Shown here one piece after another: positions 1-7,713 of a stretch of 64,000 nt of DNA. Position 1 is the first letter of the stretch; each line of letters starts with the position of its first letter. The stretch lies in contig CASEYW010000159.1 of NCBI GenBank assembly GCA_949292215.1, positions 1 through 64,000 of the forward strand. The letters are read 5' to 3'. Made by a program: the position numbers and the translations under genes. Source of the DNA: an uncultured bacterium. Lineage in GTDB: Bacteria; Verrucomicrobiota; Lentisphaeria; Victivallales; UBA1829. The notes beneath the pieces are model-generated. The model ran no database searches. It saw nothing but the letters and a program-made list of their open reading frames with translations, and was not told where the DNA came from.

Positions 1-999
1 GTAGACGGGATCATTGCCGTCGTGGGAACGGGTGAGCGGAACGGCGTTCAGTTTGTAATCCGCAATGAACTGATCCATGATTCCCTGCCGGTCCAGAGTT
101 TCCAGAGTATCCCGTTTGGCAACTTTGATTTCCACATTGACGGGCAGAAATTCGCTTTCCCGTTTGAAGGAGTTTTTCTCATCCAGTTCCAGATCGCCCC
201 ACCATTTCCCTTCGGAGAAGCTCATGCGCAGGACATCCTTGAGCCTGCACCAGTAGTTGGAGTAGATAGCATCGTATAGCTGCCTATTTGCCAGATATCT
301 GGCAAATAGGCTTCCGCGTAGACTGGGCGCTCCGAGGAGCTGTCCATTGGGAAGAACGGCAATCCCTTTGGAACTGTCACCATCCTCCTGAAGGATCTGG
401 CTCAAAACAGAGGTATAAGATGGCTGCCAGTTGTATCTGAAGAGCTGATTCTTGATAAATTCCTCCGTGATGTAAGGTGTATAAAGAGAGGAGCGGTCGC
501 CGGCACCGCGCGTCATATTCAACTGTTCGAGCAGAGCATCCGCAAATTCCTGATTATAGCTGAGACCATTGTTCTTCGCTGCCTGCTGAGCAGCGCCGAA
601 ACCGATCAGAGGACCGATGAACAGAATCCGCTGCTGCATCTGGGAAAGGGTATCGGAGGCAGTTTTCAACCGGCCATAGCGTTCCTGAGAATTCAAACGG
701 TCGTAATCCGCCTGGGAATTCGCCTGAAGATACAAATCCGAATGACTTCCGATCCCGAACAAGTCATCGGAAATCAGAACGGTTGTTGCCTTGATGAGGT
801 TCAACTCCCCAAGTGTATTCAGCGTATGGCGCTGCCAGTTTGCTCCAACGAGAGCCGCAGCATCCACGGCATTCTGCGCTTTGACTTTCGCGCGGATCAC
901 GTTGCCGAGATCAAACAGAATGAAAACCGCCAGCAAAATGATAAGCATGGCGATCAGCCCGATGAGAAGGACCTGTCCGCTTTCCCTGTTCCGCTTCAT
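1..999 (-). CDS. TadG-like pilus assembly protein (partial, 3' end off the window)
   Basis: Partial gene: 333 codons are open from the ATG at 999 to the window edge, with no stop seen. Residues 1-35 are a short basic stretch followed by one membrane segment (GQVLLIGLIAMLIILLAV), then a periplasmic region starting KAQNAVDAAALVGA, which resembles the Tad_N region of TadG-like proteins. The start lies 5 bases after the stop of the TadE-like gene and is preceded by GGAGTG. In Tad systems TadE and TadG are minor pseudopilins or envelope proteins needed for Flp pilus assembly. No ATPase, secretin or prepilin peptidase of the system is visible here. The TadG assignment rests on the N-terminus and the neighbours; the C-terminal part cannot be judged. 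Confidence 0.7.
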   Translation of the reverse strand, partial: MKRNRESGQVLLIGLIAMLIILLAVFILFDLGNVIRAKVKAQNAVDAAALVGANWQRHTLNTLGELNLIKATTVLISDDLFGIGSHSDLYLQANSQADYDRLNSQERYGRLKTASDTLSQMQQRILFIGPLIGFGAAQQAAKNNGLSYNQEFADALLEQLNMTRGAGDRSSLYTPYITEEFIKNQLFRYNWQPSYTSVLSQILQEDGDSSKGIAVLPNGQLLGAPSLRGSLFARYLANRQLYDAIYSNYWCRLKDVLRMSFSEGKWWGDLELDEKNSFKRESEFLPVNVEIKVAKRDTLETLDRQGIMDQFIADYKLNAVPLTRSHDGNDPVY

Positions 1000-1004
1000 T
1001 GAAT

Positions 1005-1595
1005 TCACTCCAGATACATGGTGGACTGCCTGGAGAGTTCCGCTTTGCCTTCGATGTTGAGCGATCCATCCGTTACGAACGCGCGGCGCATCGGCATAAT
1101 CCATGGATAATCCAGAAACGTCGCATATGCGGTGAATGTATCCCCCTGCGGCGATGAGGTCACAGTATAGGAGGTGGAATAGTTCTCGTTCACGTTGTAA
1201 TCGGGACTCCAGTATTCATATTTCAAGGTCCGGCGCATTTCCATATAGTCGATAATGGCGAGACGCTCCCAGTAGAACTGCTCGACGGCAGAGGAATAGG
1301 GGTAGCTGTCATTGGATGCCGAGGTCATGTCAATGGGAAAACGCATCCGGCCTGAAGCAGCGATCGCTTTGAGTCTCCCCTCCCGCTCCACAATCTCCTC
1401 TTTGAATCCGACCGTCTCCGATCGTGCCGCGCGGAATGCGGAATAATCTGTAATCATCTGAGCTGCAGTAATATAAAAGATCTGAAGCAGCCCGAAAAGA
1501 ATCAGACAGATGATGAGCATACAGATAACCGCTTCGATCATCGTGGACCCGCGTTCGCCGGAACGGGAACGGAGCATATGATGAGAGTGACGCAT
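1005..1595 (-). CDS. TadE-like pseudopilin
   Basis: 196 residues. The N-terminus carries GERGSTMIEAVICMLIICL, i.e. a short positive leader, a Gly-x-x-x-x-Glu pattern and one hydrophobic helix, as in TadE/TadF pseudopilins. The rest is a soluble domain that would face the periplasm, ending RQSTMYLE. The chosen start has AGGAGG about 10 bases upstream; an internal ATG at 1577 is possible. It lies between the Flp-like pilins and the TadG-like gene, in one transcription direction and with short gaps, so it is probably co-transcribed. Its own function (minor pilin or assembly factor) is inferred from the family. Confidence 0.75.
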   Translation of the reverse strand: MRHSHHMLRSRSGERGSTMIEAVICMLIICLILFGLLQIFYITAAQMITDYSAFRAARSETVGFKEEIVEREGRLKAIAASGRMRFPIDMTSASNDSYPYSSAVEQFYWERLAIIDYMEMRRTLKYEYWSPDYNVNENYSTSYTVTSSPQGDTFTAYATFLDYPWIMPMRRAFVTDGSLNIEGKAELSRQSTMYLE

Positions 1596-1629
1596 AAAGA
1601 GCCGCCCTCCTTTTGTTCAGACAACGGCG

Positions 1630-1884
1630 TCAGTTCGAAAGGTCAAGGCCGCCCTTGTCGAGTTCCTGCAATGTCTCAACAGAGCTCTTGTCCACAGCCG
1701 AATCAACATCCTTGGTCGTTCCGAGGGTCTTGGTCACGCCGCCGATTTTCTCGCGGAGCGTATCGCTGAACATTCCCATGATCGCGAGCGCGGCAAGAGC
1801 CACAATCACAATGATAATGATATATTCCACGATTGCCTGACCTTTACAGTTTTTCTTCATTCTCCTGATTTTTGCCATGTTCAT
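1630..1884 (-). CDS. Flp-family type IVb pilin-like protein
   Basis: 84 residues from the preferred ATG at 1884, which has AAGGAGG at 1891-1897, 6 bases upstream. A longer frame with a start at 1902 lacks a ribosome site. Sequence: basic leader MNMAKIRRMKKNCKGQ, then AIVEYIIIIVIVALAALAIM, the G-x4-E-Y pattern of Flp pilins where the conserved Glu and Tyr follow the prepilin peptidase site. The C-terminal half is hydrophilic and ends at LDLSN, somewhat longer than a typical Flp pilin. Likely the structural or a minor pilin subunit of a Tad pilus. Confidence 0.8.
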   Translation of the reverse strand: MNMAKIRRMKKNCKGQAIVEYIIIIVIVALAALAIMGMFSDTLREKIGGVTKTLGTTKDVDSAVDKSSVETLQELDKGGLDLSN

Positions 1885-1904
1885 GATTCGCCTCCTTAAC
1901 ATTG

Positions 1905-2069
1905 TTAAAACTCAGGTTCCCATCCGACGAGGGCGATGATCCGCCATCCGTACTCGGTGAAGACAGCCAGAAGCAGAAGCATTGTAATCGCCACCAGCGC
2001 AAACATCACAAGCAGAGCGGCGTATTCCGCCAGCACTTGCCCGCGTTCCCTGCCGCTTCCAGTTCTCAT
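1905..2069 (-). CDS. second, very small Flp-like pilin
   Basis: 54 residues from the ATG at 2069 (longer in-frame starts up to 2114 lie beside the promoter -10 and are unlikely). It reads MRTGSGRERGQVLAEYAALL then a hydrophobic helix and a short tail ending GWEPEF. GQVLAEY is the Flp-type processing and Glu-Tyr motif. It is the first gene of the Tad-like group. The ribosome site is weak (GGTGAA). Whether it is a pilin or a minor subunit cannot be told from sequence. Confidence 0.65.
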   Translation of the reverse strand: MRTGSGRERGQVLAEYAALLVMFALVAITMLLLLAVFTEYGWRIIALVGWEPEF

Positions 2070-2099
2070 GATTTCACCGTCTTTTTCGTTTCCATGATA

Positions 2100-2128
2100 A
2101 TTATAGCATAACAACTCCGGGAACGCAA
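2100..2128 (-). promoter_or_regulatory. sigma-70-type promoter of the Tad-like genes
   Basis: On the minus strand: -10 TATAAT (2105-2100) with an extended -10 TG at 2108-2107, 17-base spacer, -35 TTGCGT (2128-2123). It lies about 30 bases upstream of the first mini-pilin start. Confidence 0.6.
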
Positions 2129-2138
2129 GAGTCCGACC

Positions 2139-2192
2139 AAAAAATCTTTGAACCTTGGCAAAATGTAATCTTCCGGCAATCAGGGTTCAAAG
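2139..2192 (-). terminator. intrinsic terminator of the sigma-54 activator gene
   Basis: Perfect 9-base arms (CTTTGAACC at 2146-2154 and GGTTCAAAG at 2184-2192 on the plus strand) with a further inner TTGCC/GGCAA pairing. On the minus strand the hairpin is followed by ATTTTTT. The stop codon of the activator lies inside the stem. Confidence 0.6.
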
Positions 2193-3689
2193 TCGGGCGT
2201 TCAGTTTTGCTTTCACTGTCCGGCGATCGAGTCCGGCGCGTTCTGCGGTCCGCACGAAATTTTTCTCCTGTGCATAAACGGCTTTGAGGTATTTTACGAG
2301 AAGTTCTTCCGCCGTCAGGCCGCAGTTTCCCAGAATAGTCTCCAGCGCTTCCGTTGTCCCTGGAGGCTCCGCAGGGCGGTACGAACCGCGGATGATCAGA
2401 TTCCGGACACACTGTTCCAGTTCACGTACGTTGCCCGGCCAGGGATACTCCTCGCCGAGATGAGTACATATCCACCGGACAGCTTCCGGAGTGAAACGTT
2501 CAGCCTCCTCCGGTCCCAGAATCCGTTCGGAAAGAATGCGGACAAAATGCCCGAGTTCCGCACTCTCTCCGCGAATCAGCTTCCGCAGAGGGACTGTGGT
2601 TACAGTATCGGCGCAAAGGCGGTAATACAGGTCGCTGCGGAAGGAACCGTCAGCACACGCTTTGTGCAGATCGCGGTTCGTTGCAGCGATGATTTTCCCT
2701 TCAAACGCATGCTCCGCGTTGTCGCCGAGACGCTGAAACCGACGGGTCTGGAGTACACGCAGCAGCTTTACCTGCGTCTCCGCATTGATTTCTCCGATTT
2801 CGTCCAGGAAAACACTTCCGCAGAACGGGCACTCCTCCAGATAACCGATGCGATCCGAAAGTGCTCCTGTATAAGCGCCCTTCCGATGCCCGAACAGTTC
2901 CGATTCCAGCATGGTCTGCGGCATTGCGGAAAGCTGAACCGGTTTGAAACAAGCCGGATATGCCATTTCAAACCGGGTTGTCCCCGCATGGAACGGAATG
3001 TAGCCGGAAAGAGCGATTGCACGTGCTACCAGCTCTTTGCCGGTACCGGACTCACCTGTAATCAGAGTCGTAATGGAGTTCATGCGATTGTACAGGACCC
3101 GGTGATAACGGCGGATGTCGCTGGAAAAAATCGATTCCCAGATCGCCGCACGCAGCGCTCCCGCCTCCAGAGTGCTTCCCACGATAAAATCAAAAATATG
3201 ATAAAACGCACGGTGTATCTGAAAATACATCGCGAAAGTCTTTTCCGGCGAGTAGATGCTCGGAAGCGTACGGGCCGGACGCCGCAGGAAGTAGTTGTAG
3301 TCCGCCAGGAATTCCCGGTAGACCGGATAGGTGGTTTCCTTCGGATTCGCAAGCATTCGTTCCGACATCGCCGCACGATATTTTTCAAACAGATGGTACA
3401 ACACGACCGGTTCATACAAATCCCGCTCCTCTTCCGTCGGGGAACAGCCTGCGGAATCAAGGCGTTTCCGCAGGGAGCAGGCGGTCTGTTCGCTGATCTC
3501 CTTGATCCGGTCCACGTTGCTTCTGGCGGAAGCACTTCCGGAGTGCATGTTCCAGACAAGTCCGTACGAACGATAGGCGGAACCGAGAATCCTCTTTTCC
3601 AGTACCAGCCGTTCCGGGGTGAACGGATTCGTGAAATTCAGATTTCCGATCGCGCTCAGCAAAGTTTTTTCCGATTCGGCAATCCACAT
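2187..3689 (-). CDS. sigma-54-dependent enhancer-binding transcription activator
   Basis: 500 residues from the ATG at 3689, which has CAGGAG upstream; the frame extends to 3755 but without a ribosome site. Residues 1-205 are an N-terminal sensor region I do not recognise. The AAA+ domain follows: Walker A GESGTGKE at about 212, the sigma-54 contact loop GAYTGA at about 271 (Tyr for the usual Phe), Walker B FLDEI at about 294, and WPGNVRELE near the end. The C-terminus is a Fis-type helix-turn-helix (FVRTAERAGLDRRTVKAKL). The stretch between Walker A and GAYTGA is unusual (SGYIPFHAGTTRFEMAYPA), and a CPFC precedes Walker B. The gene is divergent from the VIT/vWA gene, whose promoter is of the sigma-54 type, so it is the obvious activator of that promoter. 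Confidence 0.9.
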   Translation of the reverse strand: MWIAESEKTLLSAIGNLNFTNPFTPERLVLEKRILGSAYRSYGLVWNMHSGSASARSNVDRIKEISEQTACSLRKRLDSAGCSPTEEERDLYEPVVLYHLFEKYRAAMSERMLANPKETTYPVYREFLADYNYFLRRPARTLPSIYSPEKTFAMYFQIHRAFYHIFDFIVGSTLEAGALRAAIWESIFSSDIRRYHRVLYNRMNSITTLITGESGTGKELVARAIALSGYIPFHAGTTRFEMAYPACFKPVQLSAMPQTMLESELFGHRKGAYTGALSDRIGYLEECPFCGSVFLDEIGEINAETQVKLLRVLQTRRFQRLGDNAEHAFEGKIIAATNRDLHKACADGSFRSDLYYRLCADTVTTVPLRKLIRGESAELGHFVRILSERILGPEEAERFTPEAVRWICTHLGEEYPWPGNVRELEQCVRNLIIRGSYRPAEPPGTTEALETILGNCGLTAEELLVKYLKAVYAQEKNFVRTAERAGLDRRTVKAKLNARL

Positions 3690-3728
3690 GGCGCATCTCC
3701 TGTTTCTCGGGAAAAAGAATATCATGAA

Positions 3729-3763
3729 TACATAAAATGTCAAGCAATTGATCATTTTATGTA
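3729..3763. promoter_or_regulatory. inverted repeat, likely enhancer site of the sigma-54 activator
   Basis: Perfect 11-base arms TACATAAAATG (3729-3739) and CATTTTATGTA (3753-3763) separated by 13 bases. The centre is about 88 bases upstream of the transcription start expected from the -24/-12 promoter, a usual place for enhancer-binding-protein sites. It also lies just upstream of the activator gene's own start. Confidence 0.6.
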
Positions 3764-3807
3764 CATTCTTTTTTTGATTTTCTCTCTTTTACACCCGTTT
3801 GCGACAT

Positions 3808-3823
3808 TGGCACGGCATTTGCT
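3808..3823 (+). promoter_or_regulatory. sigma-54 (-24/-12) promoter of the VIT/vWA gene
   Basis: TGGCACGGCATTTGCT matches the TGGCACG-N4-TTGCT consensus at every fixed base, with the invariant GG (3809-3810) and GC (3821-3822) ten bases apart. Transcription would start near 3834, leaving a leader of about 67 bases before the ATG at 3901. Confidence 0.85.
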
Positions 3824-3900
3824 GTTCCTTCTGGCTGAACGCAGAAAGCGCCCGGAAACACAGAGAACACTCAACTTCAATCAATCGAAGGAGAATGAAC

Positions 3901-5925
3901 ATGAAAACAACATTGTCAACACTTTGGATGAGTGCGTTTTTCGCACTGTCGGCACTGACGGCATCCGCAGCGGGAACTCTGACGCCTGCGGAATCAGGAT
4001 GCAAACCGGCGGAGATTGTCAGTCATGATGTAAACGTGGTTATCAACAACGGATTTGCGAAAACGGAAGTAATCCAGCAGTTCCGCAATCGGAACAACCG
4101 GACGGTGGAGGCGATTTACTCCTTTCCGCTCCCGAAATCCGCAAGTCTTTCGGAAGTAACGGTCCAGATCGGAGAAAAGACCATCAACGGCGAAGTAGTC
4201 GATAAGAAGACAGCCAATCGAGTCTACGGCGAAGAGAAGCAAAAAGGCAACAACGCTGCACTCGCCACAAAAGAGGGATATCAGGATTTTCAGTTCAACA
4301 TTGCCAACCTTGCGCCGGACGCCTCGGCAACGGTCCGGTTTGTCTACTATCAGCCTCTTCCGGTTGATACCGGGGTTGTCCGTTATGTTTATCCGCTGGA
4401 AGAAGGGGGGACGAAAGACCATGCGGCGGAAGCATTCTGGATTCGCAATTCAAAACCTGGGGGGAAGACGACTTTGCGCATAATTGTCCGTTCGGCATGG
4501 CCGCTTGACGGCGTTCGTGCTCCCGGCGGAACGGTTGTCGATCAGAAACTTGATCTGAAAAAGGGAATTGCAGACATCACCTACGAACTGGGAAACGGAC
4601 TGGAACGCGATTTTGTCTTCTACTATCAGCTTGCCTCCGATCTGCCAGGCAGACTCGAAGTTATCCCCTATAAAAAAGCCGGAGCGAAAGAAGGCACCTT
4701 CCTGATGGTATTGACTCCCGGCATCGACCTGAAACCGATCACATCTGGTGCGGACTACGCCTTCGTGCTTGATTGTTCCGGAAGTATGCACGGCAATAAA
4801 ATCAGGACACTTTGCGAAGGAGTCGTCAGAACTCTCGAAAAAATGCAACCGGCAGACCGTTTCCGCATCATCACATTTGATTCTTCCGCGTCGGATTTCA
4901 CGCGCGGCTGGGTTGCGGCAACGCCTGAAAACATTCGGAAATGGAGCCGGAAAATATCTTCTCTGACTTCCTGCGGGAGCACCAATCTGTATGACGCCAT
5001 GAAAATGGCGCTCAGCAAACTGGATGCGGACCGGATCACCAGCATTATCCTTGTCACGGATGGCGTAACCAATACCGGAATCGTCACTCCAAAGGCATTC
5101 CACAAACTGATGAAATCTGCTGACGTGCGTGTTTTCGGTTTCCTGATGGGGAACAGTGCGAACTGGCCGCTCATGCGGACCATCTGCAACGTCTCGGGCG
5201 GATTTTACGAGGGAGTCTCAAACAATGATGACATTCTCGGCAAACTCATGCTTGCAAAAAGCAAAATTGTGTTTGAAAGCCTTCATGATGTCCGTGTGAA
5301 AATTTCAGGAGTTCCCACGTATGACCTGACCGGCGAATCGCTCAAAAAACTCTATCGCGGACAGCAACTCGTAATCTTCGGCAAATACCGGAAAGGCGGT
5401 GTCGCGGACGTTTCCCTCACGGTCCGGCTCAGCGGACGTGAACAGACCTACCAATGCCGCGTCGATTTCCCGGAAAACGCCCAGGAGAATCCCGAACTGG
5501 AACGTCTCTGGGCGATGAGCCGGATTGAAATGTTCGAAGACATGGCAAATGCCGGACTGACTCCGAAGGAGGAGGCGAACTCCGCAATCCGCGACCTCGG
5601 ACTCCAGTATCAGCTCGTCACCGACGAAACCTCCATGCTGGTTCTTTCCGATGAAGCGTTCGACTCCTACAAAATTGAACGCCGCAACCGCACGCGCATC
5701 GCGGAAGAACACGCAGCACAGAGCCGTCGGATGAGCGCGCCGATCCGGAACTACCGTGCCGATGTCCCGCGCGGCGGCGAATCGGAAAACCGGATGTTCA
5801 ACGGAAATGCCCCGCGTCTCGGCGGAGGAGCCGTGAGTCCCTTCCTCGTCCTGATTGCTATGGTCCTTGCGATCACCGCAATCAATGCGGCCGGAGCAAA
5901 GTGGAAAACCGAAAACGGAAAATAA
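3901..5925 (+). CDS. secreted VIT/von Willebrand factor A protein with a GlyGly-CTERM-like tail
   Basis: 674 residues. The ATG at 3901 has AAGGAG upstream; the frame opens at 3799 but that lies before the promoter. A signal peptide (MKTTLSTLWMSAFFALSALT) ends at ASAAG. A VIT domain fills about residues 25-150. A vWA domain follows with the metal-site motif DCSGS at 291-295, a Ser-Thr-Asn near 361 and the TDG near 387. After a linker rich in Arg, Asn and Pro the C-terminus is Gly641-Gly-Gly, a hydrophobic segment (about 647-665) and GAKWKTENGK, the layout of sorting tails cleaved by rhombosortase. The next gene encodes such a protease. Probably exported and processed at the membrane; its ligand is unknown. 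Confidence 0.85.
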   Translation: MKTTLSTLWMSAFFALSALTASAAGTLTPAESGCKPAEIVSHDVNVVINNGFAKTEVIQQFRNRNNRTVEAIYSFPLPKSASLSEVTVQIGEKTINGEVVDKKTANRVYGEEKQKGNNAALATKEGYQDFQFNIANLAPDASATVRFVYYQPLPVDTGVVRYVYPLEEGGTKDHAAEAFWIRNSKPGGKTTLRIIVRSAWPLDGVRAPGGTVVDQKLDLKKGIADITYELGNGLERDFVFYYQLASDLPGRLEVIPYKKAGAKEGTFLMVLTPGIDLKPITSGADYAFVLDCSGSMHGNKIRTLCEGVVRTLEKMQPADRFRIITFDSSASDFTRGWVAATPENIRKWSRKISSLTSCGSTNLYDAMKMALSKLDADRITSIILVTDGVTNTGIVTPKAFHKLMKSADVRVFGFLMGNSANWPLMRTICNVSGGFYEGVSNNDDILGKLMLAKSKIVFESLHDVRVKISGVPTYDLTGESLKKLYRGQQLVIFGKYRKGGVADVSLTVRLSGREQTYQCRVDFPENAQENPELERLWAMSRIEMFEDMANAGLTPKEEANSAIRDLGLQYQLVTDETSMLVLSDEAFDSYKIERRNRTRIAEEHAAQSRRMSAPIRNYRADVPRGGESENRMFNGNAPRLGGGAVSPFLVLIAMVLAITAINAAGAKWKTENGK

Positions 5926-5999
5926 GAGGAACGGAAGGATTCCGTTTCTCCGCCCATCTCAGAGAAACGGAGTCCTCCTCCGATCGAAGGAGATTGATC

Positions 6000-6608
6000 A
6001 TGAAGAGTGCAAACAGCATTCGACTTCCGCTGCTGTTTTCTGCCATGGCATTGATTCCGATGCTTCTTCCGGAGTTTGCTCCCTATTTGGAACTGCGCAT
6101 GGCGTCTCCGGCGGACTGGACTCTGCTGTACCGCTGTTTTACGGCGCACTTTGTTCATTTCACACTGCAGCATTTTGTTTCCGATGCGGTTGTTTTTCTG
6201 ATTCTGGGATGGCTGGTCTGCCGGGAGGAGAAAGGGGCGTTTGTGCCATTGCTCCTGTTTTCCTCCTTTGCGGTCTCCCTTTGTGTGTTCGCCGGGTGTC
6301 GGGAACTGTACAGCTACCGGGGACTTTCGGGGATCGACTGCGCACTGTTCGGATGGCTTGCAGTGCGGTATCTTCCGCAAAAAAGAGGAATCATGCTGCC
6401 GCTTCTGGCTGGTTTCTGCCTGAAAACGGTCTGGGAGTGCGCAACCGGAGAGGCGCTGTTTGCCGGAACGGATGTCTTCGAAGCGGTCCCCGCGGCACAT
6501 CTTGCCGGCGGTCTCTGCGGAATCATTCTGAGCGGAAAACTCAGAGTATGGCGTGCCGCTTGCGGACAGGAAGGTGGGATATTCGTTTCCGGATATTCAC
6601 GGGGATGA
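6000..6608 (+). CDS. rrtA: rhomboid-family intramembrane protease, rhombosortase-like
   Basis: 202 residues from the ATG at 6000, with AAGGAG upstream. Multi-spanning membrane protein. The active-site Ser lies in YRGLSG (Ser110), and the partner His in AAHLAGG (His167), both in hydrophobic segments; this Ser-His pair and small size fit rhombosortase, which removes GlyGly-CTERM tails. The gene lies 74 bases after the VIT/vWA gene, in the same direction, and is presumably under the same sigma-54 promoter. A hairpin (5926-5950) sits in the spacer. The symbol is that used for rhombosortase; without a profile search another rhomboid subfamily cannot be excluded. Confidence 0.75.
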   Translation: MKSANSIRLPLLFSAMALIPMLLPEFAPYLELRMASPADWTLLYRCFTAHFVHFTLQHFVSDAVVFLILGWLVCREEKGAFVPLLLFSSFAVSLCVFAGCRELYSYRGLSGIDCALFGWLAVRYLPQKRGIMLPLLAGFCLKTVWECATGEALFAGTDVFEAVPAAHLAGGLCGIILSGKLRVWRAACGQEGGIFVSGYSRG

Positions 6609-6616
6609 ATACCTCT

Positions 6617-6650
6617 GTCGGAAGAAGAGGCATTCCGCGACGATTTTTTG
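6617..6650 (+). terminator. possible terminator after the rhomboid gene
   Basis: GTCGGAA (6617-6623) can pair with TTCCGcGAC (6633-6641) with a two-base bulge, followed by ATTTTTTG. It ends at the -35 element of the hisG promoter. Confidence 0.4.
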
Positions 6651-6676
6651 TCATTGTAAAGCGTGAAATTTATGCT
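6648..6676 (+). promoter_or_regulatory. hisG: sigma-70-type promoter of hisG
   Basis: -35 TTGTCA (6648-6653), 17-base spacer, -10 TATGCT (6671-6676), 46 bases before the hisG ATG. Confidence 0.5.
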
Positions 6677-6722
6677 ATATTATTACTCTCATCTGTAAAT
6701 AACCTAGTTTTGGAGAATCATT

Positions 6723-7598
6723 ATGGCTGACAAATTGATGCTCGGACTGCCGAAGGGGAGTCTCGAACAGGCGACGACCGATATGTTCGCGAAAGCCGGA
6801 TATAAGATCGAAATCAGTTCCCGTTCTTATTTCCCGACAATCGATGACAAGGAAATCGAGTGCATGCTTATCCGTGCGCAGGAGATGTCCCGCTATGTGG
6901 AAGAAGGCATTCTCGACTGCGGACTGACCGGTTACGACTGGATTCGCGAAAATGGCTCCGATGTCGTTGAAGTTGCGGAACTTGTGTACGGCAAGGTCGG
7001 ACGCAATCCGCTCCGCTGGGTTCTTGCGGTACCCGAAGATTCCAATATTCACAGTGTCAAGGATCTGGAAGGCAAGCGCATCTCGACGGAAGCAGTCGGG
7101 ATGACCAAGCGGTATCTCGCGGAAAACAAAGTCAATGCGAACGTTGAATTCTCCTGGGGTGCGACGGAAGTCAAGCCGCCCCGCCTGGCGGATGCGATCG
7201 TCGAGATCACCGAAACCGGCTCCTCCCTGCGTGCGAACAAGCTCAAAATCATTGATACCCTCTGCACGAGCACCACGCGTTTCATCGCCAACAAAAAAGC
7301 GATGGAATGCCCGTTCAAGAAGAGAAAAATTGAACGGATTGCAATGCTCCTGAAGGCGGTTCTTCTGGCAGAGGGCAAAGTCGGACTGCTCCTGAACATC
7401 CGCAAAGCCGATCTTCCCGGCGTGCTGACAAAACTGCCGGCACTCAAACGACCGACCGTCTCCGAGCTGACCGATTCGGAATGGGTTGCACTGAACACAA
7501 TCGTGGAGGAACACATCGTCCGCGATTTGATTCCGGAATTGAAAGAACTCGGTGCCAGCGGCATCGTGGAATATCCGCTCAACAAGCTCGTTGAGTAA
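6723..7598 (+). CDS. hisG: ATP phosphoribosyltransferase HisG (long form)
   Basis: 291 residues; catalyses the first step of histidine synthesis (ATP + PRPP to phosphoribosyl-ATP), in the cytoplasm. N-terminal [10 protein letters not shown] and the [12 protein letters not shown] segment are typical; the PRPP-binding segment is [15 protein letters not shown] at about residues 159-173. The length and the C-terminal domain after about 215 (the histidine-sensing ACT-like part) mark the long form that needs no HisZ. GGAG precedes the ATG at 6723. It stands alone between a promoter and a strong terminator; no other his gene is in the window. Confidence 0.95.
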   Translation: MADKLMLGLPKGSLEQATTDMFAKAGYKIEISSRSYFPTIDDKEIECMLIRAQEMSRYVEEGILDCGLTGYDWIRENGSDVVEVAELVYGKVGRNPLRWVLAVPEDSNIHSVKDLEGKRISTEAVGMTKRYLAENKVNANVEFSWGATEVKPPRLADAIVEITETGSSLRANKLKIIDTLCTSTTRFIANKKAMECPFKKRKIERIAMLLKAVLLAEGKVGLLLNIRKADLPGVLTKLPALKRPTVSELTDSEWVALNTIVEEHIVRDLIPELKELGASGIVEYPLNKLVE

Positions 7599-7603
7599 GA
7601 ATT

Positions 7604-7637
7604 GAAAAAGGACGGATTTTTTTCCGTCCTTTTTTTT
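7604..7637 (+). terminator. intrinsic terminator of hisG
   Basis: AAAAGGACGGA (7606-7616) pairs with TCCGTCCTTTT across a T loop and runs into a tract of seven or more T. Confidence 0.9.
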
Positions 7638-7713
7638 GCCTTTTTCTGAAATCCGCTGTCTAATGCCTTTGAACTGTGGAAACGGCATACAGAAACAGAA
7701 AAGGAAATCCAGT

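Noticed and set aside
2460..4028. Long plus-strand open frame opposite the sigma-54 activator
   Set aside because: It is antisense to a gene with clear AAA+ motifs, lacks any recognisable domain and covers the divergent promoter. Composition of these genes gives long antisense frames throughout.
6675..7688. Minus-strand open frame opposite hisG
   Set aside because: Antisense shadow of hisG with no motif and no ribosome site.
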